A stretch of DNA of 64,000 nt from Microglena sp. YARC (GCA_022414725.1 JAJSRW010001563.1:147001-211000); one strand, 5' to 3'; positions 33,015 to 44,928 are shown, counted from the stretch's first letter. Numbers and translations: made by a program. The notes: generated by a model from the letters alone, not told the origin.

Positions 33015-34390
33015 GCAAACACAACTCCCTCCCTCCTCCATCCATCCATCCGTCGTCCGTCCGTCCGTCCGTCCATCATCCATCATCCATCCCCCGCCCC
33101 CCCACACACAACTATCTCCCTCCCTTCCCCCTCCATCCATTCATGCCATCATCCTCCCTCAATGTCTCCTACATTTATCCTACACAATCCCTCCATCCAT
33201 CCATCCAAACCATAAACCATAAACCCACAGAACCCCCTCCCTCCCTCCACCCACACCACACATAGCCCCCCCCCCCCGTTCCATCCATCCATCTATCCAT
33301 CCTCCCATCCATCAATCCACACACTCACACAACTCCCTTCCTCCCTCCCCCCCCTCCCCCGTCCCCCCCTCCCTCCCTCCCTCCTCCATCCATCATCCTC
33401 CCTCAATGTCTCACTACATTTATCCTACACAATCCTTTCATCCCTCCATCTATCCATCCATCCATCCCCCCAAACACACAACTCCCTCCCTCCCTCCCCC
33501 TCTCCCTCTCCCACCCTCCCTCCCTCCCTCTCCCTCTCCCTCTCTCCATCATCCCCCTCCATATCTCCCTCAATTTATTACTTTACACACAAACACCTCC
33601 CTCCTCCACCCTTACCCACACATCCCCCCCCCCCCCCCCCCCTCCTTACATCCCTCCCTCCCTTCTTCCTTCCAACCCACACTCACACACACATAACTCA
33701 CCCACACTCCAAACACACAGTACCTCTATCCCTCCTCCCTCCTGCCCTCCTACCTCCTCCCCCCCCTTCACACACACAACTCCTCCCTCCTTCCTCCTTC
33801 CCTTCCATCCATTCATCCATCCATCCATCCGAACCCTAAACCCTAAACCCACACAAACCCCCTCCCTCCCTCCACCCACGCCCACACATAGCCCCCCCCC
33901 CTCCCCCGTCCCCCGCTCCTCGCCCCTCCATCCCTCCATCCATCATCCCTCCTGAATGTCTCCCTAAAATTTATCCTACAACAGTCCCTCCTCCATCCAT
34001 CCATCCCCCCCATACACAAGTCCCTCCCTCCATCCATCCATCCATCCACACACACACAACTCCCTCCTCCTCCCTCCCTCCTCCCTCCTCCCTCCCTCCC
34101 TCCCCCCCCCCCCCCCCCCCCCCTCCCTCCCTCCCTCCCTCCATCATCCTCCCCTCAATGTCTCCCTACATTTATCCTACACTATCCATCCGTCCATCCA
34201 TCCATCCCCCCCCGACACACAACTCCTCCCTCCCTCCTTACCTCCTCCCTCCTCCCTCCCCTCCCCTCGCCCCTTACTCCCTCAATCATCCCCTCTCCAT
34301 GTCTCCCTCAATTTATCCCACACAACCACCTCCCTCCCTCACCCTTATCCACACCTCCCCCCCCCCCCCCCCCCTCCTTACATCCATCCC
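32640..34390. repeat. Pyrimidine-rich (CCAT)n, (CCCT)n and poly-C array
   Basis: Tetranucleotide CCAT runs, CCCT runs and C homopolymers fill the block, with long C tracts around 32943-32958, 32985-33014 and 34103-34122. A higher-order unit including CCCTAAACCC, CCCCCTCCCTCCCTCCACCC and CACACATAGCCC occurs three times (about 32885, 33205 and 33835). It may be an intron of the possible plus-strand gene. Confidence 0.95.
33832..33851. repeat. Interstitial telomere-like motif (CCCTAAA)
   Basis: AACCCTAAACCCTAAACCC contains two and a half units of the plant-type telomere repeat CCCTAAA. Single or mutated units occur at the equivalent place in the other two higher-order copies (about 32886 and 33208). 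Confidence 0.6.
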
Positions 34391-34505
34391 TGGACGCTTC
34401 TTGGCGGACACATGTGGTAATTGCGAGCGAGGGAACACCTTGCGTGTTACCAAGCTCGTGTACCCTGGGCGAATCTACGTCAGCCCCCTGGCTACATGCA
34501 CGGAG
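34385..34505 (+). CDS. Possible exon of an unrecognised plus-strand gene
   Basis: A non-repetitive island between two tandem arrays. One frame reads GRFLADTCGNCERGNTLRVT, then KLVYPGRIYVSPLATCTEL, ending in TGA; the C-x2-C pair is notable. A donor-like ATT|GTAAGT follows at 34519, but in this frame the stop precedes it. No acceptor is obvious. Function unknown. Confidence 0.25.
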
Positions 34506-34509
34506 TTAT

Positions 34510-35040
34510 GAACTTATGATTGTAAGTATATTTATGTTGTTTCATGTTATATGTGCTTTTTATCGTCTTATGTTTATGTTTTATGTTTTATGTTATATGC
34601 TTATGTTATATGTTTATGTTATATGCTTATGTTTAAACTTATGTTTATGCATATGTTATGTGTGTATGCTTATGTTATATGTTATGCTTGTGTTAAATGT
34701 TTATGCATATGTTATATATTTATGCTTATGTTATATGCTTATGTTTATGTTATATGCTTATGTTATATGTTTATGCTTATGTTTATGCTTATGTTATATG
34801 TTTATGCTTGTGTTATATGTTATGCATATGTTATATGTTTATGCTTATGTTATATGTTTATGCTTATGTTTATGTTATATGCTTATGTTATATGCTTATG
34901 TTTATGTTATATGTTTATGCTTATGTTTATGTTATATGCTTATGTTATATGTTTATGCTTATGTTATATGTTTATGTTTATGCAAATGTTATATGTTTAT
35001 GTTTATGCTTTTTATCGTCTTATATTTATGTTTTTAATCT
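34510..35040. repeat. TATGTTATATGCTTATG minisatellite
   Basis: About 530 bp of variants of ATGTTATATGCTTATGTTTA. All reading frames through it are Cys/Leu/Tyr/Met artefacts. It ends just before a good acceptor (ACCATGCAG) at 35063. Confidence 0.95.
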
Positions 35041-35063
35041 GGAATGTTTTGTCAACCATGCAG

Positions 35064-35190
35064 GTGTGGAAAGTTGGCTGTCGAGTACGTCAGGCCGACC
35101 GAGGTGGTACACTGTGCCGTGTACTCCCGCAAGCTAGGGAGCGAGACATTCGGAGCTACCTCTTCCGAGGACTACGCTGACATCTTTTGG
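35064..35190 (+). CDS. Possible exon of an unrecognised plus-strand gene
   Basis: It follows the acceptor AACCATGCAG. The frame reads CGKLAVEYVRPTEVVHCAVY, then SRKLGSETFGATSSEDYADI, a composition typical of a folded protein. The 3' boundary is uncertain. No family was recognised. Confidence 0.35.
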
Positions 35191-36239
35191 GGTGTTTTTA
35201 TGTGTTACGCATATGTTACCAATTTGGTATCATATGATTCAGTCACTTAGTAGACGGTCAGGTCCAAGTTAAGGGGCTAAGCAGTCGTTGCCCTATTAGA
35301 GGTCATGATTGCCCTTACTTGGTTACCATAAAGTTGATAGTCAAAAATCAACCCTGATCCCGAGGTTTTTCCTTGAGTCCTAATAAATTGGTGGTTTGCC
35401 ATAGGGGCTTATCATTGGGATTCAAGGTTTTTTCAAGGTTTTTTCCCTCTCAATAGTTGTAGTCGTGACTGAATTTTGTTCGTGTGTGCTAATTTATTAT
35501 TAGACCCACCCGAGTGAGGTGAATATATTCCATGTTGTCAATATGAAATATAATGGTTTCTTTGACTAGGATCACGTGTGAATATTTTGTTTCAAATTAG
35601 GTTTAAGTTATGCGTTACGGTAGTAAAGACGAACTACGTACAAAGTGACCTTCTGGTCATCAACACACGTCAGTCGGTCCTCCCCGCCCTTAACTTTATT
35701 AAGGGTAGTTAGGGCTAACTTGTCCATCGTTTCTGTTTAGGATTATCTCATAGGTGCTCATTTCCCATTGTAACTAGTCTCGGAATTCAATGTTGCTCTT
35801 GCTTCTCTTTCGTTGTCTCCCTTTCCAAGTACGACAATTTTATTAATCCAACCAGGCAGTGCGTGCTTCCTGTCTCCCAGCCCCCCTCATAAAATTAGAT
35901 TCACGTATGGGGTTAGTAGTAAGTAGAGACTTATGCGGCAGTGGTGTCAATACGAGCCCCATGGCATTTAATTCCCGTTAGCAACCTTTCCCAAAACGCT
36001 AAATGCATTATTCGAACTAGGTGGTCCTTGGTGCCTCCCAGCCCGGCTAAGTAAATTCGTTCATTAGTTTTAATTAATTAGATTCACGTATGGGGTTAGA
36101 GAGTTATGCAGCAGTGGTGTCAATACGAGCCCTATCGGCATTTATTCCCCGTCAACAACCTTTCCAAAACGCTAACAAGTAATTGTAAGCTTTACCAGTT
36201 ACATAATTGAGAGTTAAGAACTATGGTACATTTGCTCTA
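35191..36239. other. Stretch without a gene, with a 170-bp duplication
   Basis: Two copies of a roughly 170-bp segment sharing GATTCACGTATGGGGTTAG and GGCAGTGGTGTCAATACGAG lie at about 35830-36000 and 36015-36190. No coding region is seen. Confidence 0.6.
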
Positions 36240-38225
36240 CCTATACTATAATAAACTTAGAACGTAATCCATGTCCATGGATTCATGGATGGATTGACAA
36301 TACGTGCAACCCCGTTCATTGATTGTCGTTCCATCTGGTGGCTTATGCCAAGAGGAAAAAGAGAAGATAAAGAGTTTGGAAAGAATTTGACACCGTCGAA
36401 TGACAGGATTATTTAGCGTGGGTTTACACTCCTGCTGGGCAGCACCAGGACATAATATTGGGTTATGACTTCCCAAGGCCTCAATGGTTCGATGTCAGAC
36501 TGTGCATGTAGTTAAATAATAATTATTATAAGCTATGGCCAAGATGAAAAGAGAAGAGCAAGAGTTGACAGAAGTCGACACCTGTCGAATGACAGGATTA
36601 TTTAGCATGGGTTCCACCCCTGCTGGGCAGGCACGACGGAGGACATAATCTTGGGTTATGACTTCCCAAGCCTCAATGGTTTGACCTCAGACTGTGCATG
36701 TTGGTTAAATAATAATTATTATGAGATATGGAAAGAGTGCGGAGGTGCCCGTATTGTTCAACCCCAGGACACTGGGTTCCAGAGGGCGAAAGCGAAAAAG
36801 AATAGAGAAAGAGTTGGAAAGAATTAGAAGATAAAGAGTTTGAAAGAATTTGACACCGTCGAATGACAGGATTATTTAGCGTGGGTTACACTCCTGCTGG
36901 GCAGGCACCAGGACATAATATTGGGTTTATGACTTCCAAGCCTCAATGGTTCGATGTCAGACTGTGCATGTAGTTAAATAAAAAAATAAAAATAAAGGAA
37001 AAAGAGAAGATAAAGAGTTTGGAAGAATTTGACACCGTCGAATGACAGGATTATTTTAGCGTGGTTACACTCCTGCTGGGCAGGCACCAGGACAGAATAT
37101 TGGGTTATGACTTCAAGTTCTCAATGGTTCGATATCAGACTGTGCATGTAGTTAAATAATAATTATTATGAGCTATGGCAAGATGAAAAGAGAAGAGCAA
37201 AGTTTGGACAGAAGTCGACACCGTCGAATGACAGGATTATTTAGCATGGGTTTCCACCCTGCTAGGCAGGCACGACGGAGGACATAATCTTGGTTAATGA
37301 CTTCCAGGCCTCAATGGTTTGACTCAGACTGTGCATGTGGTTAAATAATAATTATTATGAGATATGGACAAGAGTGCGGAGGTGCCCGGTATTGTTCAAC
37401 CCCAGGACACTGGGTTCCAGAGGGGGCGAAAGCGAAAAGAATAGAGAAAGAGTTTGGAAAGAATTAGAAGATAAAGAGTTTGGAAAGAATTTGACACCGT
37501 CGAATGACAGGATTATTTAGCGTGGGTTACACTCCTGCTGGGGCAGGCACCAGGACATAATATTGGTTGATGATTCCCAAGCCTCAATGGTTCGATGTCA
37601 GACTGTGCATGTAGTTAAATAATAATTATTATGAGCTATGGCCAAGATGAAAAGAGAAGAGCAAGAGTTTGGACAGAAGTCGACACCGTCGAATGACAGT
37701 ATTATTTAGCATGGGTTCCACCCCTGCTAGGCAGGCACGACGGAGGACATAATCTTGGGTTATGACTTCCCAAGGCCTCAATGGTTTGACCTCAGACTGT
37801 GCATGTGGTTAAATAATAATTATTATGAGATATGGACAAGAGTGCGGAGGTGCCCGGTATTGTTCAACCCCAGGACACTGGGTTCCAGAGGGGGCGAAAG
37901 CGAAAAGAATAGAGAAAGAGTTTGGAAAGAATTAGAAGATAAAGAGTTTGGAAAGAATTTGACACCGTCGAATGACAGGATTATTTAGCGTGGGTTATAC
38001 TCCTGCTGGGCAGGCACCAGGACATAATATTGGGTTATGACTTCCCAAGGCCTCAATGGTTCGATATCAGACTGTGCATGTAGTTAAATAATAATTATTA
38101 TGAGCTATGGCCAAGATGAAAAGAGAAGAGCAAGAGTTTGGACAGAAGTCGACACCGTCGAATGACAGGATTATTTAGCATGGGTTCCACCCCTGCTGGG
38201 CAGGCACGACGGAGGACATAATCTT
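36240..38225 (+). repeat. Higher-order tandem repeat (about 185 + 275 bp units)
   Basis: The motif CACCGTCGAATGACAGGATT recurs nine times with spacings alternating between about 180-190 and 270-290 bp. Two related monomers thus alternate; the longer carries an extra purine-rich insert (GAAAGCGAAAAGAATAGAG). One short monomer is repeated twice in a row near 36.85-37.2 kb. Single-base indels between copies are frequent. A lone inverted copy lies at 28080-28262. Confidence 0.9.
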
Positions 38226-38412
38226 GGGTAGTCGAAGGTTTGAATCGCTGTTGGTCCTTTCTTGCCTGATTTCCTTGCAATCGTTTCCATCCATGACTCA
38301 GACGCCGAACCTCGGCTTCAGCCTCTGCTCGTTGCTGCAACCTGGTCCAACCTCCTTGCTGCCTGCCTGCTTCACACCTGCATGCATGCCTATGTACCTC
38401 CATGATTGACAA
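38226..38412 (-). other. Unassigned non-repetitive island
   Basis: A minus-strand frame (RLQQRAEAEAEVRRLSHGWK) looks like a charged helix, but it runs on into the tandem repeat and has no recognisable partner exon. Probably non-coding. Confidence 0.2.
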
Positions 38413-38479
38413 ATGCCTGCCTGCAGTTTCCCCTGACTAGGCTACACAGTGGCAATATGTTGTTATATAACCAACACAT

Positions 38480-38925
38480 GTGAGTAGATCTGAACCATCT
38501 GTCTTGTATGCTGTACCATATGTCATGTACGCTGCACCATTTGTCTTGTAGGTTGAACCATCTGTCTTGTACGCTGCACCATATGTCGTGTATGCTGCAC
38601 CATTTGGCTTGTATGCAGCATGATTTGCCTTGCTGCACCATGTGTCTCGTATGCTGCACCATGTGTCTATATATGCTGCACCATCTGTCTTGTACGCTGC
38701 ACCGTATGTCTTGTATGCTGCACCATCTGTCTTGTATACTGCACCATCTGTCTTGTATGCTGCACCACGTGTCATGTATGCTGCACCATCTGTCTTGTAC
38801 GCTGCACCATGTGTCTTGTACGCTGCACCATTTGTTTCTTGCACGTTGCACCATATTCTTGTATGCTGCACAATCTGTCTTGTATGCTGCACCATGTGTC
38901 TTATATGCTGCACCATCTATCTGTC
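38480..38925. repeat. 21-bp minisatellite (CTTGTATGCTGCACCATCTG core)
   Basis: About twenty copies of a 21-bp unit with few indels. Because the period is a multiple of three, every frame stays open and gives heptapeptide repeats on both strands (for example GAAYKTD on the minus strand). A coding role cannot be excluded but nothing supports it. Confidence 0.92.
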
Positions 38926-38929
38926 TCAT

Positions 38930-39889
38930 CATCGTAATTGCTACCACGTGAATGCTTGCTCGCTTTCTTGATTGCTGATTCGTTGATTGTCCAACTGGCT
39001 TGTGCTTGGTCAAGCAACTAATAATCTTCTAACTCCACCTCCTTCCTTTCATGCTGCTGCAGTTCCAGCAGGCAGTGACTTCCGCATATTGCGACATGGT
39101 GGAGAAGGAGCAAGTCATCAGCATGCAGGGATGAGTAGACGAACAAGATCAAGAAGCCTTATGAGGACACTGGTCTTGCTGCTGGTCACTGCTGCTGGTC
39201 ACTCATGATATAATAGTAGCTTGGCTAGACTAGCCAGTCGGGGTGGCAGGGGTGGCAGGGGCAGAAGACATACTAGATAGCTAGTCAGAGCTCATCAGTT
39301 TGTCTTCTTAGGAGGTTAGGTTGAAGTTGGGTTTGGTTATTAGGAAGTTGGGTTTGGATGGGTTTGCGTTTATTTGGCTGCTGATCACTTTGCTACTGGT
39401 TGGTTAAATGTAAAAATAAAACTGCCTTCCAAACCCTATATACGCCCCCTAGAAGCAAGTCATCCTGAATCAATGGACAAAAAAATTCACCCTCTTGGTT
39501 CCCCACTTAAATAAGAACGGTTCAAGCAAGCTGCTCTCAAGCAAAATGCCTCTTGGCGCTCGAATTATTTAAGAGCAGCAAGTAATCTTGATTCAAGACA
39601 CATACAAGGCAACCTATTGATTCTACACTGAAACAAGAATTCAACAAGTGACCTTGAACTCAATAGACGTACAAACACCCTCTTGATTAACCTCTTAAAT
39701 AAGAGGATTCAAGAGGGCATTTTTCAAAGCAAATTGCCTCTTGGCGCCCGAATTCTTAAGAGGGGAGAATCAAGAGGTTTTTTTTCTCTTGAAACAAGAA
39801 ATGGTTCAGTACAGCAAAAAAACTTACCGACGGGTAGTGGAAACAGTGCAAGACACAGGAACCGCTGTTACAAACTTTACACGACCAAA
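38930..39889. other. Gene-free stretch with hairpin-rich segment
   Basis: At 39678-39717 the arms CCCTCTTGA/TCAAGAGGG and CCTCTT/AAGAGG can pair into one stem. Related CCTCTTG and CAAGAGG motifs recur from 39490 to 39795. No open frame of interest. Confidence 0.5.
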
Positions 39890-39909
39890 TCATCGCTTTA
39901 AATAATGTA

Positions 39910-40130
39910 ACAATGTAGCCAAGTCTGTAGAACCAGTACGGTAGGCAACACCTTGAGAATGGGTAACTCCACCTATGAAATATGAGTCATCATCTGGTGG
40001 CTGCACTGCTGCTGACCTGGGTACATCATCTGCGACTCCAAAGCCGACAAGGACAAAACCAGGCTGATCATACCCCTCAATCGACACCAACACGGATGGC
40101 GAGGGGGGGGTCTGGTGGAGGAGGCATGGA
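39910..40130 (-). CDS. Possible exon of an unrecognised minus-strand gene
   Basis: The frame reads VLVSIEGYDQPGFVLVGFGV, then PDDDSYFIGGVTHSQGVAYR, which has the look of a folded domain and no low complexity. A possible acceptor (CTCCACCAG) lies near 40114. No family or partner exon was recognised. It is followed downstream by an AT-rich, hairpin-bearing stretch. Confidence 0.35.
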
Positions 40131-41056
40131 GCACTTAGGCGCAGGAGAGGTGGCAGCAAGTCCAGCAGCTATAGGCCCTTCTTCCGCTTCCTCGGCCGGA
40201 CACCTCGGGAAGAACACCCACTGCACGAGATGGGATGAAATTAGAATGTATTCTGTAGCAATGTGATTATGGCTGTACTCGAGAAAGCAAGCTAATTCTC
40301 GCAGCCTTAATTTTAGTACCGAGTCGATGCGATAATCGCGGGCAAACGAGGGACGCTTTCTTAACAGCTCAGGTCAGACAATTTCAGCAGAGCACGAGGC
40401 AGTCAAATTTACTTCTGCTCCAGATGGATGCAATAGCGAGCCTTAGTTCTTTCTTGTTATGGTTGCCGTATCTCGAGGAGCAGGAGCTAGGGGGCAGTGG
40501 CGACGAGGAGGCGAGGGACAGGAGCTAGGGCAGAGAGCAGGTGACACGCCAACCCGACTGCACAAGTGGAATGAAATGGGTAAGAAACTCGAAGTCAGCC
40601 AGAAAGCAAATCAAAAAGTAACTCGCAATTCAACGAGTAAACTCGCAAGTCAGCAATTTAGCTAATTGACTGGTCTAATCACAAGCATCAAACTTACTTT
40701 GTTCCCACACGCTTGGCAATGCAGCGAGAGCAGTGGTGAACTTGCGACAGCAGGAGCGACGAGGAGGCTAGGGCACGAGCTGGGGTAGAGAGAGGACAGA
40801 GGCGAACTGGCGAACTGGCGATGACAGAGATCGAAATGAAAGCAGAATGATGCCATTGAGATTCCGAATTGACTTGACTGAGGCGATTGGACGGTTGCAG
40901 TTCTGTTACAATTCAAATCCACGGTGCAGGTTTGCTGTTACCTTACCAGACCTTACCTTACCTTACCTTACCAGCCACCAGTGCAGTCAATTATTACTCT
41001 GTGAACAGCCTCAATTTTGAAGTCTCACTCACTGAGTGAGTATCACTCTATCTGAT
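40131..41056. other. Stretch without a recognised gene
   Basis: A roughly 70-bp segment around GCGACGAGGAGGC...AGGGCA occurs twice (about 40500 and 40755). A CTTAC pentamer repeat lies at 40942-40972. No gene is supported. Confidence 0.5.
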
Positions 41057-41224
41057 CAGGGGAAAGAGAGAAAGCGCACAAAGCGCACAGTCATAGGAGA
41101 GCGCACAGATAGTCAAAAAACTGCCCGGAGCGCAGAGGGTGTTTAAAAAACTGCCCGTTTAGCGCAGTCGGGCTCCAAAACCCTGCCCGTTTTCGCGCAG
41201 TCGCGCGCGCGATGTACGACCCTG
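41057..41224. mobile_element. MITE, CAGGGTA family, probable diverged copy
   Basis: The right end (TACGACCCTG) and the GCGC-rich interior with AAAAAACTGCCCG resemble the family members at 2.9, 28.3 and 58.5 kb. The left end (CAGGGGAAAG) is a weak match and no target duplication was found. Confidence 0.45.
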
Positions 41225-41405
41225 CTAGTTATGTCTCCTTGGCTCTGCCATTAACGACCATAGCAAGGAGCTTGTCTGCCGTGGTCCATATATGGGGGTA
41301 GTGGCGAATGTTCGTTTGGTCGAGGTTGGTATCTCCCCACCGTTCCCGAAGTGCACCTACTGAACACATGTAGGAGGGAAACGCCATCCGAACTGAATCC
41401 TTCTG
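41225..41405. repeat. Dispersed repeat, second copy (first at 30.93 kb)
   Basis: Over about 170 bp it matches 30930-31085, including ATGTCTCCTTGGCTC, AGGAGCTTGTCTGCCGTGGT and AATGTTCGTTTGGTCGAGG, in the same orientation. Ends and type (LTR, SINE or MITE) could not be defined. Confidence 0.7.
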
Positions 41406-41589
41406 GGTCGCGGTTCAAAATCCCAAATCTCAAATGTCTGGTAGGGTCTGGTTTTCAAAGGGGGGGGGGAACCAGCGCATCTGATGAATCCTAGCCCTAT
41501 CTGACTTAGGAGAAAAGACAGAAGAAGACAGATAAGGACGGACACTACGGGAGCCAGGAACGCCCATTACAACAAAAAACAAGGGCAGC

Positions 41590-41740
41590 AGCACTTTGGT
41601 CTCCAAAGGCAAGTGCGTAGATGTCCTCATATCGCTCGACACAATGTCAATAGGTGTGCTTACTGCCGATCCATCACTCTTCAGGTTTCAAAGACGAGGG
41701 TGTATATTGGGTTGTATCACTCAACACAATGGGCCTCACT
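41590..41740 (-). repeat. Two copies of the end of Lon exon H and 3' UTR
   Basis: At about 41735-41668 and 41650-41595 the segment encoding [11 protein letters not shown] is present again. The nearer copy is degraded; the farther reads VERYEDIYALAFGDQS without the stop at the same place, so it might serve as an alternative C-terminus. Spacing is about 85 bp. Confidence 0.75.
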
Positions 41741-41771
41741 AACCACATTGCTACGGCCAATCCATCACCCT

Positions 41772-41894
41772 TCAAGCTCCAAAGGCAAGTGCGTATATTT
41801 CCTCATATTGCTCCACAAAGTGCACCTGGATGCCCTCCTTGATCTCCTGGCCAAGATCCTCATAGTCCGCCTTGTTGGCCGCAGGGAAAATACA
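41772..41894 (-). CDS. LON1: Lon exon H (C-terminus and stop)
   Basis: A 123-bp exon after acceptor TTGCCGCAG, in phase 0 with exon G. It encodes [20 protein letters not shown], then [20 protein letters not shown], and ends in TGA (41774-41772). This is the normal end of the Lon protease domain. Confidence 0.93.
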   Translation of the reverse strand, partial: CIFPAANKADYEDLGQEIKEGIQVHFVEQYEEIYALAFGA

Positions 41895-42402
41895 CTGCGG
41901 CAATGGGTGGGTGGGTGGGTCAGTAGGTGTGTGTTTGTGTGGGTGGGTGGGTCAGTAGGTGTGCGCGTGTTTAGGCTAGGGCGTAAATTGTGTCATACGG
42001 CTAAACAACGTGTTGGTGCTAGGTGTGTGTGTGTGTGTGAGGTAGACTAGGCACAGTATATTAGGTGTGTGTGTGTGTGTGAGTGTGTGTGTGTGTGTGA
42101 GTGAGTGAGTGTGTGTGTGTGTGTGTGTGAGTGAGTATGTGTGTGTGTGCGTGTGTGTGTGTGTGAGTCAGTAGGGTGTGTGTGTGTGTGTGAGAGAGAG
42201 AGAAAACAAGTGAGCCTCAAATGCCTTCCTTGATCTCCTGCAAAGATCTTCATAGTCGGCCTTGTTGGTATATCTGGTCATATCGCTACACACAATGTGG
42301 GTGCTAGTGTGTGTGTTTGTTGGTGCAAACAAAGTGTGCCTCAATGTGATGTGAGTGGTGAGTGTGAGTGGAATGTACCCCACCCAAATGTACCCACGCA
42401 AA

Positions 42403-42434
<32 letters not shown>

Positions 42435-43899
42435 CCTTCACCAACCCAATTGTCTAGCTTCCACTCACCTTCACCACTCCTCCTCCTTTTCTCATTTCAA
42501 AGACGACCGCGTAGATCCCTAATACTCACTTGCTCGGCAAAATAATATTTTGGTTATACCCCCCCCCCCCCCCCCCCCCCCCCCCCACACACACAACACC
42601 ACACACACACAAATCAAACCACACACACACATTGGAACCACCTTCCACCCACCTTCTTCACACGACTCCCGCTTCCTCCTCCTGCCAGCAGCTTCTCCTT
42701 AACTCCCCCAATGGGTAGCACACGCCCCGTAAGTGTGACCTCCCCGGTCATTGCCAGGTCAGCAACGACAGGCTTGTTTAGGGCCAAGCTCAAAAGAGAG
42801 GTGATGAGGGTGCAGCCTGGAGGGGTAGGAGGGGGCGGGGGCAAGGGGTTGATGTTGATTTTGGAGTTGGTGGGGTGAGGGGTGTGTGGGTGTGAGGCGG
42901 TGTGAAAGGTGAGGATGTGTGGGGGAATGGTTGTGTGGTGTGGGGGGTTGGGTGGGGGGGTTGGTGAGGGGTGGGTGGGCTTTGGTGAGGGTGTGGATGG
43001 GGGATATGGCCGGTGAGGGGGGCGAGGGGAATGGGGGTGGGTTGGGAGTGTGGGTGGTGTGGGTGGGGGAGCAGCCTAGATGGGTGTGGTGGGTGGTGCG
43101 ACCACAGACCCACACATACAAACATATACTCTCACACACAACCCACCCACATATATACATATAAACCAACACACACCTGCACCGGATCTGTCTTTGGGCG
43201 TAGCCCCTGCCAGCACATGGATGTGGTTAGCGCTGGTAGAGATTTGAGTTTCTTCTTTTTACTCGGAAAACATCATTTGACTCCTTCCAACCCCCAACCC
43301 AACACACCCTACCACCCCACTCCAAACTCCAACCACACATATAACCCCACCCACACCCACACCTGCACTGGACTACCATCTTTGTATCATCAAGTAGCCC
43401 CCGCGGGCACATGGGCATGGATGGCGGCTCGTAAATTTATTGTTTGTACGTCGGAAAAAACCCATTTGAACCCCCCCACTTAAAATACACACACACCTCC
43501 CCCCCTCCCCCCCTTCCCCTCCCAACCCGGGTCCCCACACACCTGCACTGGGTCCATCTTAGGGCGTAGCCCCCGCTGGCACATGGACGTGAATAGCGCT
43601 GGTAGAGAAGACGCTTTTTTCATCTCGGAAAAACTCATTTGACTCCCCACGCAACCACTCACACCCCCAACTTCACCTCAACACCCCCACACATATAAAC
43701 CCACACCCACACCTGCACTGGGTCCATCTTTGGGCGTAGCCCCCGCGGGGACATAGACGTGGATGGCGCTGGAAGATAGCTTTTATGTTTTTACCCGGAA
43801 AAACTCATTTGACCCCCCCCCACCCCCCACTCACCACTTATAAACCCACTCACACTTATAAACACATACAAACACACTTACATACACATATGACCCCTC

Positions 43900-43947
<48 letters not shown>

Positions 43948-44546
43948 ACCCCCACACACCTGCACTGGGTCCATCTTTGGGCGTAGCCCCCGCCGGCACA
44001 TGGACGTGAATAGCGCTGGTGGAGAAGAAGGTGTTATTTGAGTCTCGGCTTTGAAGGAAAGCGCGTGCAAAGGTGTGCGCGATGGAAACACTCTCTTTGA
44101 ACACATCACCCAGCTGACCTGTTCGGGATGGGGTGTGTGGTGTGGTGTTGGGGGTGTTGGGGGTGGTTCTGTTTCCTTTTCAAGTTGCAGAAAAGCGCGT
44201 GCAAAGGTGTGCGCGATGGAAACACTCTCTTTGAACACATCAACCAGCTGACCTAACGGGTTGTGCTTATGTTATTTTTGTTATTGGTTTAAACCGTGTG
44301 ATTTGTAGAACTTTGCCTTGACACCCACCCACCCACCCACCACCCACCACCTACACACACAACCCCCTAACCCACCCACCTAGCCACACCTCCACAATCC
44401 AACCCCTGACCCCCCCCCCCCCTCCACACTCAAAACACATACCCCCCCCCCCCCCCCCCCCCCCCCCCCAAACACATACACCTAAAACACACGCACACAT
44501 AATAAACAAAATCAAAAAATTAAACCTTCCACACTCCCACACCTGT

Positions 44547-44581
<35 letters not shown>

Positions 44582-44873
44582 ACCCACCCACCCACCCACA
44601 CACACACACATAATAATAATACAAATACAAAATTAAACACCACACTCCCACACCTGTTGGGTTGAGTCGGGGTTGGGTTGGGATATTTTTGTGTGTTGCA
44701 ATGGACAAACTCTCTTTGAACACATCACCCAGCTGAACCTGTGGGTTTTTTTTTTTTTTTTTTTTTTGATGGTGACTTGTAGAAAAGTGTGTGCGAAGTA
44801 GTTTTGATTGTTTCAGTGTTGGTGAAAAGTTTATTTTTTATTTTTATATGGTGTGACATTTTTTATCTGATGT

Positions 44874-44928
<55 letters not shown>

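Noticed and set aside
34551..35180. 209-residue Cys/Leu/Tyr/Met-rich membrane protein
   Set aside because: It is the translation of a TATGTTATATG minisatellite, and similar frames run in parallel registers.
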